Shown here: positions 48,255-60,980 of the stretch, piece after piece | Position numbering within the stretch: the first letter of the stretch is position 1 | How the letters are laid out: each line of letters begins with the position of its first letter | Source: Casuarius casuarius | Taxonomy: Eukaryota; Chordata; Aves; Casuariiformes; Casuariidae | Direction: 5' to 3' | DNA: 64,000 bases | NCBI GenBank assembly: GCA_003342895.1 | Contig: PTFA01000087.1 | Location: 3,081,641 to 3,145,640, forward strand | The notes under the pieces: model-generated | What the model saw: only the letters and a program-made list of their open reading frames with translations | What the model was told of the DNA's origin: nothing | Databases searched by the model: none | Program-made: the position numbers and the translations under genes

Positions 48255-50254
48255 CTCTTCTCAGGGACAGTTCATCATTTACTTGTTGCTATATGGTTGA
48301 GAGCTATAGCATAGGCAAANAGGTATGTGAGGTTGCCTCTTCAGTCACTGGATAGCAAGAGGATGGCTCTAAATCATAGGTGGGCTGAACTGCTCACAGG
48401 AGAGGTCTGCCTCTTTACCCACCCTCCCCCAACACTATTGAATCCCTATGGCAATTACTGTCCTTATAGCACTAAACTCCACTGCTTGAAATAGATGGAT
48501 TCATCCACCTCACAGTTTTGCTAGTAAGATATAACTACCATGATATTCTACTTGGTATAAGTTCAGGTTTTGTTGATAACTGCTAATACTTTTGCCAACA
48601 AATTATTATGCATCACCATGAACATACTTACTGTTGCTATGCCTTCCTCTATTCTACAGTTCTGCAAGTACTGAAAGACCCTGGAAATACTGTGTTACTA
48701 AAATAATGCTGGCTTTGGCAAGTTTCTAACAAGAAGTCCAAAAAGTAAGACCATAGAAAAGCTCTAATGGCTTAAATGCAGTAACAAATGGAATTTGCTA
48801 GGACAAACTTCTAAGATCATCCACTACAGCTGTGCAAGCAAGTTTGCTTAAGCTTTGTGCTCCTGCAATTCACCATACACTTTAAAAGCTTTATGCAGGT
48901 GTACAGTTTTACTGGATCACTGAAGATTGATACTGTGTGCATATAAACTCCAAGTGCAACAGGAAGTCCTGCTGAAATTTATGGAAATCCACCACACAAG
49001 TACAAGCTCCTCGCATGTAACAAAGAGCAAAATCAGAGCTGTTAGAACTTTAAGAACACATTTTCATTACATTACATGCCATTAAGAATGTATTCCCCCC
49101 ACTGCAACATGCCTCACCTGAAAAAGGTTATTGAAGATTGAAAATTTAAAGGAAGGGTTTCTTTCTCACTTTTTAAGCGTAAGATTTATTGCAATACAAT
49201 CTGAGTGCGAAAAACAAATGGATTAATATTAAATTTGCTGGCTTGAATACAAGTTTATTAGCACCGCCAAAGTAGTGTTTTCTGAAATGGAACTATAAAA
49301 TGTTCTACCCAAAAGTATTCCTGCTTTTATAGACCTTACCCGGCAAATTATCTATTGAGCTCCCAACTCTCTGGACTACATTTTTCAAGCCAAGTTAAGG
49401 AGTCTTTGACAGAAGCCCAACTCCTCAATGTTGGGAGGTGAGAGAGGGGGAAAAAAATCCTGAAGAGGTCCCAACTCAATTTAAATAAGTAAATAAGAAA
49501 GGCATTGTCCACATCACAGATCCTTGGAAAAGCTGTGGTTCCCTCATTTTTAAACAATTCTCTATAAACTTTTGGAAGAGAGTTCGTTTGGCCATACATT
49601 TAACAATGAATAAAAGAAAGGCAATCACCACTCCAGCTTAGAAAATGCTGGTTCAACATCTAATATTAAGAGTTCACAGGTACATTCTGAAACAGAAAAA
49701 AAAATAGGAACAGGTATCTCAGTATGGTAACAACCAGAATTCTGAATTTATAGGTCACTGAATCATGTAGCTGGCATTTTGGGGTCCCCCTCCACACCTC
49801 TTTTTAAAAATTTTTGACAGTTACAAATAGCCAGCTTTTGTTTCCTGCAAAGGTCTCATGGATCATAAATACATTCAGTCCTCAAACAGTATTTTAATGA
49901 AATATCAGTTATTGCTCCTCTACTTGACTTGCAGGCAAAACATGCCATTTTAAGGAGATAATCTTAAGTTACTCTCTGAGAAATGTCAAGAATGGGAAAT
50001 AGTCATTTCTGTGCTCTGATTTGTTGGGTTTTTTCCTAGTATTCTGTGTAAATTGTCTTTAAAAAAGCGTGGCGCTACAGAAGATGAAGTAGTGTGAAAA
50101 GATGTGCAGTATTTTACAGATTGCAAAATGTAATGTCAACTAATTAAAAGCCTTCAAAAAGCAGGGTTTTAATTTCCTGCATTGAATTATTTTACCTAAA
50201 AAAAAGACTTAGAAAAATAACATGAACAAGACAACTACTTAAATGGTATTCCAT
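48255..50254. other. Non-coding stretch
   Basis: 2 kb of A+T-rich unique-looking sequence; no feature recognised. Confidence 0.65.
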
Positions 50255-51720
50255 TTTTCTAAACCAAGGAATCAGTTGCTCCAGCGTTTTACCAACCCCA
50301 CAGTAAGAAAGTGTTTTCTTATGTACAAATGGAATTTCCTGTGTTTCAGTTTGTGCCCATTGCCTCTTGCCCTGTCACTGGGCACCAGTAGAAAGTCTGG
50401 CCCCATCCTCTTGACACTCTCCCTTCAGATATTTATACATGCTGGTAAGACCATGCCTGAGCTTGCTCTTCTCTGGGCTAAACAGGCCCATCTCTCCCAG
50501 CCTCTCCGCCTACGAGAGAAGCTCCAGTCCCTTAATCATCTCTGTGGCCCTCTGATGGACTTGCTCCAGTAGCTCCATGTCTCTCTTGTACTGGGGAGCC
50601 TAGATATGGACCCAGCACTCCAGATGTGGCCTCATCAGGGCTGAGCTGACGGGATGGACCTCGACCTCCCTCGACTTGCTGGTAACACTCTTCCCAATGC
50701 ATCTCAGGAGGTCGTTGGCCTTCTTTGCCACAAAGGCACAGTGCTGGCTCATGGTCAACTTGCTGTCCACCAGGACCTCAGGTCCTTCTCTGCAAAGCTC
50801 CTCTTCAGCTGTTCAGCCCCCAGCATGTAGTGGTGCATGGGGTTATTTCTTTTGATGTTCAGGACTTCTCACTTCCCTTTGTTGAACTTCATAAGGTTCC
50901 TCTCTGCCCATTTCTCCAGCCTGTCAAGATCCTTCTGAACGGCAGTGCAACAATCTGGTTTATCAGCCACTCCTCCCAGTGTTGTCTTGTCTGCAAACTT
51001 ACTGGTGGTGTACTCCATCCCATCAACCAGATGGGATGTTAAATGATGTTATGATGAGATGTTAATGGGATGTTATGATGGGATGTTAATGAAGATGTTA
51101 AACAGTATTGGACCCTATACTGATCCCTGGGGAACACCACTAGTGACTGTCCCCAACTGGACTTTGTGCTGCTGATCACAACTCTCTGAACTCTCACCAG
51201 TTCAGCCAGTTTTCAGTCCACCTCACTGACCATTTATCTAGCCCATACTCCATCATATAGACTATGAGGTTGTTGTGGGAGACAGTGTCAAAAGCCTTAC
51301 TGAAGTCAAGGCAGACAACATCCACTACTCTCATCAGTCAAGTCAGTCATCTGATCATAGAAGGCTATGAGGTTGGTTAAGCATGATTTCCCCTTCATAA
51401 ATCCATGCTGACTACTCCCAATCACTTTTCTGTCCTTCACATGTCTGAAAATGGTATCCAGGATCAGTTGATCCATCACCTTCCTAGGGATCAAGGTGAG
51501 CCTGACTAGCTTTTGGTTCCCCTGATCTTGTTTCTTGTCCTTCTTAAAGACAGGAGTGACATTTGCTCTCTTCCAGTCCTCAGAAACCTCTCCTGATCAC
51601 CATGACCTTTCCAAGATAATCAAGAGTGGCTTTGCAATGACATTGGCCAGTTCCCTCAGCACTTGCAGGTGCATCCCATCAGGGCCCAAGGACTTATGTA
51701 TATTCAATCTGATCCAACAG
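50255..51720 (-). mobile_element. CR1 LINE fragment with part of the reverse transcriptase
   Basis: About 1.5 kb of CR1 ORF2 in minus orientation, truncated at both ends. Translating the minus strand piecewise gives typical CR1 reverse-transcriptase blocks, for example VIGSSQHGFMKGKSCLTNLI at about 51310-51440 and later the region before the 3' UTR. Stops and frameshifts break it, the FADD active-site block reads FADK, and a local tandem expansion (51031-51096) interrupts it. It is a dead copy. Confidence 0.9.
51031..51096. repeat. Local tandem expansion inside the CR1 copy
   Basis: Three diverged units of the type 'gggatgttaatgatgttatgat' follow one another where intact CR1 has a single such segment. 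Confidence 0.7.
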
Positions 51721-52689
51721 AGTGCAAGACTGCTCGTAGCAAATTGCCAGCTCTTTCATAACTGGGAGTGGCAGTGCTTTCTCTTCTCCTACCCGAGGGC
51801 ACTGCAACCTTTCCTGCCCAGGCAACTTGGGAGGAAACACTTAACATTGACACTACACTGAGTGCCCAGAGAGAGGACTTGTACTCACAGAGCAGCACCC
51901 CAGCACCACAGGTCCTGCCCTGGGAGCCTGCAAAGGGGAAAGGAAGGGGGAATGAGATGTCCTGGAATGGACGACTACTTCAAGTCTGTAACCAATACTG
52001 AGAAACCACAGCCAGACAGCTGTGATACTCCTTCTAGCTACACGAAAAAATTTCACACAGTCATAAGCAAATTCCCATGCCACGGGTACTCCTCGGGCTA
52101 TATTTGGCGTTTTGGGGAACATGCTGGAAGCTGCTCAAGGCCAAGACTGTCTGCTCTGTGCACACATGGTACGTAGCACAACGGGAGCCTGGCTGAAAAC
52201 TAAGTTTCCTGATACTACAGTAGTAGTAGACCAAGGCAGGAAGCTTCCAACTTAGGTGAGAATAATAATTTTGAAAATCTACACAGCAGTCTGCCAACAA
52301 AGACAGGTCTACACTGTAAAAAGTAAAATATTTTCCTAACTCCCTCTGGCCAATTCAAGAGGGAGAACCTGAGTGAAGTCAGGCATAAAGATGAAGTAAA
52401 TTAGGTATTAAGTCAGAAAAAACAGCTTAACTAAACCACAGTTGCCCCAAAGGGCTTAGATTAAAAGTTGCTAACCTGAGATTCCTGTTACCTTGTCTTC
52501 ACTGCTATTTTAATGGGTTAGCCTACCTGAGTAAAGCACATGTTCTTCTACCTGCGTAAACATACCCTAAAAGTTTTTTTTATGAGGGAACTGGCCCACA
52601 GAAGAGTTGGTGCTTCATGTGGAAATAGCATCTGGGAATTTCAAGCACAGTTCTACACTGAATTGCTGGTTGAAATATTTGAGATTTGT
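51721..52689. other. Non-coding stretch
   Basis: Abuts the 5'-truncated CR1 copy; no recognisable CR1 continuation, gene or repeat. Confidence 0.6.
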
Positions 52690-52724
52690 GGGGGGGGGTG
52701 CATGTGTGTGCGCGCGCACGTATA
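52690..52724. repeat. Poly(G) plus alternating purine-pyrimidine tract
   Basis: Nine G (52690-52698) lead into a strictly alternating purine-pyrimidine tract to 52724, with GTGTGTGCGCGCGCAC at its centre. Such tracts favour left-handed Z-DNA. Confidence 0.85.
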
Positions 52725-52944
52725 AGTAAAGATCACTGTTACTAAGGTTCATACTTAGCATGGGTGGATATTCAGCTTGTGCCTGGCAACTGTTATCTTG
52801 TAAATAATCAACACTATACCTGTCTGCATATCTCATGCAATTCATCCTCAAATCATTTAGAATAGAGCACAGTACTGGGAGAAGGGCATCAGGCATCATT
52901 TCCCACCAACACTGGAAACTAATACAGTGGTTTCCTGAAGCGTG

Positions 52945-52988
52945 AAAANANAAANNNANAAAAAAAAAAAAAAAAGAGAGAGAGAAAG
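52945..52988. repeat. Low-complexity A/GA tract with N cluster
   Basis: A-rich run holding several N, then A-only, then GAGAGA. Likely an unresolved homopolymer. Confidence 0.9.
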
Positions 52989-55900
52989 ACACCCAATACA
53001 CATACATACCAAAATACACATGGCATCACAAAGTTGTCTCTGGTGTCTCTGCAGCAACAGCCTGTACCTTAGAGGTTTCTCATCCAAGGACTGTGACCCA
53101 GCTTGATGCTACTTTGCTTGCAAGATCTGACAGGATCTCAAATTAGATCTCAAATTGCAAATGCCTAATGGCAGTAACATGACTATACATGTTTCCCCTC
53201 CTATTGTAATGCAAGCAAGGCTCCAAACTTGTTCTAGATAATAAAGGAGATAATAACTCAGCCATATCTCAGTACTCCATGGTGTGGATCATGGCATTCA
53301 CTACACCTGTCAGAATATATTNTAAATTACATACAACATGTACTTTTAATAACGCAAACCTCAGAACTGTCTACATATTTTGTGGTAGCAGAAGTTAACA
53401 GACATTGACAACCAATCAGATAGCAAGAACACTAAAATAAACAGCTCACTCTATTACTACTGTTTATGTACGTACATGGTTTCTTGCAGTCATAACCATC
53501 TACACTAATGGTTTCTTCTTCTGATGTAGCAACGTTGGTGGGCTTCTCTTGCCCATTCTCCCAACAGGCAGCTATTCCAGCAAAAACATTCAACAGTGCA
53601 TATCTACTCCAAACAGTGCTGCCCCTCCTTTTATTTACAGGGGAAAATTACTGGCTGACAACACCCTACTCAACATGGAACCGTAACCTTAATGCTAGAC
53701 CAGGCACCAAGGAACATCTTGGCATCAGACCTATCATCCAGACCAGCACTCAACACTTGTGGGGACTCTCCAGAGCACATGATACCATACTCATGCTGGT
53801 CTCTGCCCAAGCACATCAGTTCTTCTACTTCTATGCCCAGGGCACTGCAGCACAGGTTGGAGCCTGGCAGTGCTCTTGTGAATAGGAACAGAGCTGCATA
53901 CAGGATCCCTAAATAAAGACCCCTTTCTTCACACAACATGCGCCAGATAGACAAGACAGGCTGTACTGGCAGAAGATACAAACCATGCAAGCGTGGGCAT
54001 GGCTAGCCACTCTAGATAATCATAGGATGCAAAGGTGTTAACCTCAGTGTGGTGCCCGAATCCGCCAGGAAAGCAACAAACAGTAGCAAACTGTGGTACT
54101 AAGGATAAGAAGCAGAGAGAGGAAAGCAAAGGCAGCACTAATGCAAATCTGTGCCAAGTCCTTGGACAGAAAGGCACCTAACCCACAAAGAGCCTCTTAA
54201 GACCATTTAGAAGTTGGCAATCCCAGATTCCCTTTGCTGAGTTGTTAGATTATTTGGGGGCTGAAATGCTGACAGCTGACAAGGCTACCCAGAGAGTGGC
54301 ATCTCCTATTTGGGAGATTTTCATCCCATGCTGTGAGCTAGGAGCAGATAAAAGGGCCCCAGAGCAGCCGTGAGTTTGCTTGGGTTTTCCCAGAAGCACT
54401 GTGGCAGCTGATGAGATGCACAACCCTTTTCTCTGCCCTCACATCAACAGGAAATGGTTGTTCGTTGCCCAGAGTGGTGGCCCTGGCAGAAGCACCATGG
54501 CTGCTTTACCACTGCCATCATCTGGTGGACCTCAGGAAGCACCACACCAAGGGCAAATCAAGTCCTGACCACTCAACAGCAAGCCAAGCAGGCAAAGGGG
54601 CCAAAACGTCCCTGGCACTGAGCCTTCTCAGCACAGCCAGGAGTGGTCACCCAGTCCCAGCACGGCATTAAACTTTCAAAATATTATGAACAGCTCCTTA
54701 TCAGCAGAGTAGCTTTACACCAGCTCAGCACTCCCGAGCATTTCTAAACCAGTCGCCTTAAATGGGACTGACTGCCTGGCTGAACCACGGCCTAAACTAG
54801 AGGCAATCTCTCTGTTGGCACGGAGTATTTTCAGTGAGACCCACCCAGACTGAGATCAGTGAGTTGCATAAGCTTGCACTTGACAATAAGCACGCACCTA
54901 ATTCTGCTGAAGTCGATGGTATTTGTTACATGCTTAATATTAGGCACCTGTTCAACTAATGGACCAAAGCGGGACCCCAAAATCCAGATCTTCTCAACTT
55001 TGCACAATCTGTGGGAGATTTCAGTAATATCACAATTCCATTCTATGGACCATAGTAAAATACTTGCTTTTCCCAGCTGAATGGACTTCAGTGTATTAGG
55101 TGCCAGACAAGCCCTCTGCCATAAACCGAACACAAGCAGGTCCCCACAAGCATACTCATAGTTATGGCTACAAGCTTCCTTCCTTTTCTACTTAAAAGCA
55201 CTACCAGAGCACAGCTGTGGGGGTGTGCGGGTTCAGACTGGAGGGAAACGCTGCAGTTGTAAAACTCAAGTCAAGTCCGCAACAATGACACGTTGCATTT
55301 CACTACCAAACCAGAGCAATTTGGCACAAGATAAGTATGACACCACCACTGCACACAAAAGTAGCTGAGGTTGGTTTGTTGGTTTTGTTATCTTTCAAGT
55401 AAAAAGCTTTGCTGTCCCTACTTTACTGCAATATTTCTAGGTAAAATTTATTTAAGGTTATATAGGACTGTCATGACCATCTAGTTTGACTCCATACAGA
55501 AAGGAAAACAAAAATTAACCAGTAAATTAGGGCAGATTAGGGCTGCTCTATCATATGAGAGAGATCGTAAGGTGGAAGAGCAGGCTAAGTTTGCTAAAGG
55601 GAACCAGCACGGAAAAGCCTCCACAAGAAGCGACAAATACTGAGAGTCTTGGAGGAAGCTCACCCACTCGCCCACCACAGAGACAGCAATTTAGCTAAAA
55701 ATTAACAGCCTTTGCCACTAATGGTAAGGAGCAAGAAGCTGGCTGCTCAGCCATCAAGCTGCAGGGACTGCTCAGAATACCAGTTTATTAGCTATTGATT
55801 CTTATCAGCTATTGAGTCTTATATGATTATTAGTTTCACTGTTGTTAAAGTAATCAGTTGATAAGGACATCAGAAAGGAAAACACTTTGTGATAAAAATC

Positions 55901-56134
55901 CCAGTGGCTTGGGGACCTCCTCCAGGTGGCAGGGTTGCTGGTTTGGTTAAAGTGAAAAAGGTGTTTCAGACATCTGAGCTCTTGGATGATGCCCATTTGT
56001 CACAGCTCCCAAACTGCAGCTTGCTGCAGGTCTCTCAGGAACAACTTCATCTCCCTCAAACCAGTGNTTTTTTTCAGGAATAAGCCTCAATTCCTACCGC
56101 TTTATATCCCTCGAATCACAGTGCACTGATCCAC
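52989..56134. other. Non-coding stretch
   Basis: No gene seen. Near 54345 there is a GATAAAAGG TATA-like motif without other promoter evidence, and near 54880-54960 old-repeat-like phrases. Confidence 0.6.
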
Positions 56135-56152
56135 GGGGGGGGTGGGGGGGGG
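56135..56152. repeat. G-rich tract (G8-T-G9)
   Basis: Eight G, one T, nine G on the plus strand, followed by a T run. Can fold as an intramolecular G-quadruplex in principle. Confidence 0.9.
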
Positions 56153-57399
56153 ATTTTTTTTGAAAGCATGTTTCCCAACCCTCCCCCTCTTTACACACCT
56201 TAGTACAGGTATACCCAGAGGTAGGACAGAGCAGAATTAGGCCTTTAGAAGGCAACAAAAAGGAAAGGAAATATGGCAATTGTTGTACTAGTCTGATGAA
56301 ACAGACTGAACTCTTTGGCCTTACCATTACATTAAACACTATATGATTCAATAGCACTGGATTTCCTCTCATGAGACAGGGCTATTTTGCTTTCCTACTT
56401 TCTTACAGTAACACAGATTTGTCTGTGTCCTATTTTGGGCATCTTAATTAAGAATATTGCTCATAACCAGATTATATGGCATTTATTCTGAAGAGTAAGA
56501 CATACTGATAGAGCTAAAAATTCAATATAAACACCCTGTGGATGTAAGCCATGACATTTATATACCGGATTAGAAAGTACTAAGAGGAATTTCTGATGTA
56601 GGGCACATGACCCTCCCTTCAGTTCAGAGTGTGACATGTTCTTGAAAATGTTTGCAGACAGGCAGCTTTATCCCAACCACTTCCAAATCTTGAAAGAGCA
56701 ATTTCAGGCGAATCTTCGGTTTTGAGATAAGAGAACATCTGGGAGTTTGTCTGTATCAAATCAGCACACGTGTATGTGCTTACTAGGAGGTAAGTAGGCT
56801 TGAGACAAATGTCAATTTTATGCAACATGGATCTAAAGCCTCCCTTCAAAAAAACTGGGGGAGGGGAACCAGCACAGAGTTCCTGCTTAGGCCAATCTCT
56901 ACTTTTAACCAGCATGATTTATGTTGCCATTGCTGCCAATGTCAGCGATGAATTACAGTCAGAGGAATGCTATTCCTTAGCAAGTTCCTGTTCTGGACTA
57001 CAAATCCTCTTTCAACATATTGCTGGAGCGGCCTTGCTGTTTAGAGCGGTTGTTGTCTTTCACCCCTTTTTACTTACACCTTGATGTTTTCCAGCTATCC
57101 AAACCTGGAAGCTACTATCTTATTAAATTCAAAAGGGTGGCTTACAGTTTTAATCACAAAAACTGAAGGCAGCCAGGCTCCCTAGACGTTACTTGTCAAA
57201 CCTGGTGAGCGTAAACTCAGCCTTTCCACAACAGGAGAAAGGGAGAGAGGAGAACCGCTGAGTTTGTTGTAAGGAGAGCTTAGCAGATGACAACAGCTGC
57301 TTTTTCCATCAAGATCTTAAACTTCCCAGGGCCTGACAGTACTTTGATGTCCCAGGCAAAAAAAGAAAAAGAAAAAAGAAAGCCTCCCAAGCCCACTCT
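56153..57399. other. Non-coding stretch
   Basis: Nothing recognised. Confidence 0.6.
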
Positions 57400-57580
57400 T
57401 AGGCAAGAGCCGCCTGCACAGCTGGGCCAGTGCCTCCCAACCCAGGGATGCACCAACACCCCCACGGAAAGGGTCCCAGCCCGGGGATGCACCAACACCC
57501 CCACGGGAAGGGGAGCGCACACCGGGCGCCTGCGCACCCCGTGATGCAACATGCCACCCTCCAACGGCGGCTGGTGCGAC
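57400..57580. repeat. CpG-rich patch with a 39-bp tandem duplication
   Basis: A 39-bp unit starting 'gggatgcaccaacaccccca' occurs at 57445 and again at 57484, within a CpG-rich block that continues to about 57560. Open frames across it on both strands reflect the repeat, not a protein. Confidence 0.75.
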
Positions 57581-60500
57581 TTCTCATAAATGTCACTGCT
57601 GGATTTTGCAATCAAAAGATCACGTCTGTCGGAGTAATTCTAGCCGTTTCCCAAACCGACCCTGAATCCTGCGGTTATGCTACATTAGACAGCCTTTTCC
57701 TAGTAACACTGTAAAAAAGAGAGTAACAAGAAGCAAAGCTATCCTACAAGGCTTGCACATGAGAGAGGCAGGCACTTGTACAGGCAGATTTAACATGGAA
57801 GTTGCAAATTGAAGCTCTTCCAAGTTAAGAAATACTCTAAGTTCTCTTGTATTATTTCAGAACAGAATTTAAGTTATACAAATAAAACTGGGGAAGGGGC
57901 AATAATTAAGCTCATCATATGGAGCTGTACTGGCTCAAGTACCCACTCCCACTACCTACCTCCTCTTTCCCTCAGGCCTTGTTTTTTCTCCCTCCTCCGT
58001 CAAGCAGCCTTCTGGCTGTTACCTCCCACTTCTTCTTTCCTTCTGTTCAAACTGACACCTCTTCTCCCATCCCCATTTTCCCTCTCCTGATCTGTTTCTA
58101 CTCCCTCGAGTGTCTGTGTTATTTCTGATCTGTGATCAGCCTGTGATATCTGGCAGCTTCTTCCTTCTCTTTGCTGCTTGGGAACAGCTTGGAGGAAGCA
58201 CGAAAAATCTCCCTGCCCTCCGTTCTCGTGCCTGGTAAAACCACAGCCGGAAACACAAGACGGCAGGAAGAGTCCTGTTCAGCCCTGCAACTTCTGCAAC
58301 AGGGCTGCCGGTTTGATCTTGGAGCGATGGGACCCTCAGGAACTGACATCGCGCAGGACCGTGCTCAGCAGCAACACAGTCTCAGAAACCCAAACTCTCC
58401 AGGCTTTACCTACTAACAGAAGGAAATGGAATTCTTCTTTAAGTTGAGCAGTTATCCAAGTTCTGGTGGATCTGTCTCTGGGGGAAATAGAGAAGGAAGA
58501 AGTATCTGGACAGTAAGGTACCTCTCTGTGCCTAATTAATACACAGAGATGCTAATGCATCCAAAAAATTTCCTTCTGTATACATATCAGCATGATCCAA
58601 ACAACTTGGCCTAAACACGTTCTTGTAAGCACCTACCGTTTTTGGCTGCAATACCTCAAAAAAAATACCTCAAAACAAACAAACAAAAAATCCAGCCTAA
58701 ACTGAACTTATGAATCGCCACACACACTGGGCTGCTGAAGTTTGCTTTAAGCAACCAAAATCAAAGTGTAGTGAGAGCCTGCAAAATTCAGATTCCAGCC
58801 CAGCTCTGGGGACTCTCCAAGCACAGTGACCATTCAGACTAGGGATGAGACACATTCGGTTCCTCAAAAATAAAAATCACCTGACAAATAATCAGCAATT
58901 CAGGTATCAGGACAACCACTGGCTGAAGCAGCAACCCTCTGAAGATGCCGTAGCACTGGAGAGCTGAGCAGGACAGCTCTGTTAAGCACTGCAAGGGAGG
59001 AAGGAAGCACATACAAAAGAGGTATAAGCTACAGAAGACTAAGGGCTGGATCTGGAGCCGTGATATGCCTACGTGACTAGTCAAGAACATCTTCAGGAGA
59101 GATGGTGCAAGCACGCTTTACCACATACATGATTTCAGAAGCCTGAAACATGGTACAGCCAGTGGTTGAAAAAAGACTCAAGTATCTCTCCGAGCAAAGA
59201 AGAAGAAAAAAAAGAATACTGGGAATTGCTATTACACCTTGGTGCTGCTGTCCATCATCAAAGCTCTGATCTAAGGTATCAGGTGAAGGCTCGCTGATGA
59301 GAAACAGAAAACCAAATACATTGTTAGAGTTAAGTCTTGATCCCCCAAAAGGCTAGGTAAAATTTCGCATCCCCAGTCAGGGTGTATGGCTGAAGACAGC
59401 TCCCCTCTCCACTGCCTTTACTACCNGGGCATGTGTGGAATAAAGTTGTTTTTGCAAGTCATGCAGGACTCTCGTCAGAAAGAGCTTATCGAACATGGGA
59501 TCTGAAGCCGGACAGAAGGCAGCCTGGGAACTTCTGCAAATCTGTGGAGAAGCAGCCAAGGAATTTTCAAAAGAAAGATAAAGAGATTCTTCCTGTAATT
59601 TCCACTCCTCTGCACCAAGCCACTTTCTGCAGAGCAGATTAGCTATCCTCCCCAAGAGGGCTAAACTGTTCTAGTGCAGCCCAGTTCTCCAAAATGTCAT
59701 AGACTTTGTAAAAGGCCAAAATTCCTGAAGAAAGCAGAAGTTTTAACTAAATTTAAACCAACAGTCAGCCATATTGTTATCATGATTTGCACAGCTGCTC
59801 TGTAACAGAGTTCATAATGCCACAAGGGACTACTTAACTGCAATCACCCTTCCTACACAGGCATGTAGCATTCTGGGAGGCTGATCAGTTAATTAAGCAG
59901 CAGTAAGTCCACAGCATGCCCTATAGCCTAGTGCAGTTACACAAAATTATTTCTGCAAATGAAGTTCTCTCAAACACCACTTAGAGAAGGGGGGAAAAAA
60001 AACCAAAACACTGTAGAGCGCAGTGGGTGAAATAAGAAAGAGAATTATTTTCTGCACATGCCACATGTCAACACAGCACCCATTTAGCATGCCTAACTCT
60101 CCCCATTTCAGTCTCAGCCGGAAAACAAGACAAAAAAATATTTCCAAATACAACAGAAAAGGTTTCCACCGCTGCTGGTCGGAGGGGGGATCAGAAGCGA
60201 AGGAACAGACCAAGTCACCAGCCAGCAATGAATGAGCCCTCCCCTCCTCAGCCACCCTAGTAATTCACATGTTGCTTTAGCTTTAGAAGCTCCAGGCAAC
60301 TCCTCACATACCTCCCTCCAACCACAGAGATGCAATAGCCACGTCAGTAAGTTAGACAACATNTTAAAACATAAAAACAAAACAAAAAACCAGCACATGC
60401 AGTCAGGGAAGTGCCAGGACACTGTTCCACCACCTAGCCAGGTCCCTCTCCCTGGAAGCACCAGCCCTGCCCTGGAGGCTCTAGCCCTACACCCAGATTC

Positions 60501-60721
60501 CCAAGACCACATCAAAACAAGGCGGCCCTGCTGTAAACAGATAGGGCTGCAAGATGGTCCAGCAGAGTCCCAGCTCCTTGGGCTGGGGACCATCCCTGCC
60601 CAACTTACAGCAACAACAGTAAATAGTTAACGAGGTTGGGCAAGATCATTAAAGATAAACATCTTTCCCCAACATTTCTCTTCCCTTTTGTTCCTGATGG
60701 GAACCAAACTTTCTTTTTTTC
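57581..60721. other. Non-coding stretch
   Basis: A pyrimidine-rich run at about 57950-58110; N positions at 59426 and 60363. No exon or intact repeat recognised. Confidence 0.6.
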
Positions 60722-60742
60722 TTTCTCTCTCTCTCTCTCTCT
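60722..60742. repeat. (CT)n microsatellite
   Basis: About ten CT units following a T-rich stretch. Confidence 0.9.
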
Positions 60743-60835
60743 CCTTAATTTAAACAAGAAAGAGGGGTGGTGCTGTGCTAGTACAAGACAGCGAAGCTGG
60801 GATTTCAAGTTCTGATTTTGTTTCTCCTCTCATGG

Positions 60836-60980
60836 CCTAAGGTCACTTGACTTCTCTTGCTCATTTATCTGTAAAATGAGGCAAATAATTAGAAACTACT
60901 ACCCAATGTTATAGAAATTATTTAATTCATAGTTGTACAGCTCTTTGAAGATATAAACAAAGTGCCAACTATTATTACTA
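60836..60980 (+). repeat. Ancient MIR-like (CORE-SINE) remnant
   Basis: Reads in the MIR sense direction: 'aaggtcacttgacttctctt', then 'tcatttatctgtaaaatgag', an 'aataattag' segment, 'agctctttgaa', then 'agtgcc' and 'ctattatta'. The order of blocks is that of the 3' two-thirds of a MIR element. Confidence 0.65.

Noticed and set aside
54340..54360. GATAAAAGGGCCCC as a TATA box
   Set aside because: Isolated motif in low-information sequence with no exon or CpG island next to it.
60114..60630. 159- and 132-residue open frames on opposite strands
   Set aside because: They cross an N, have no recognisable motif and mirror each other; probably chance.
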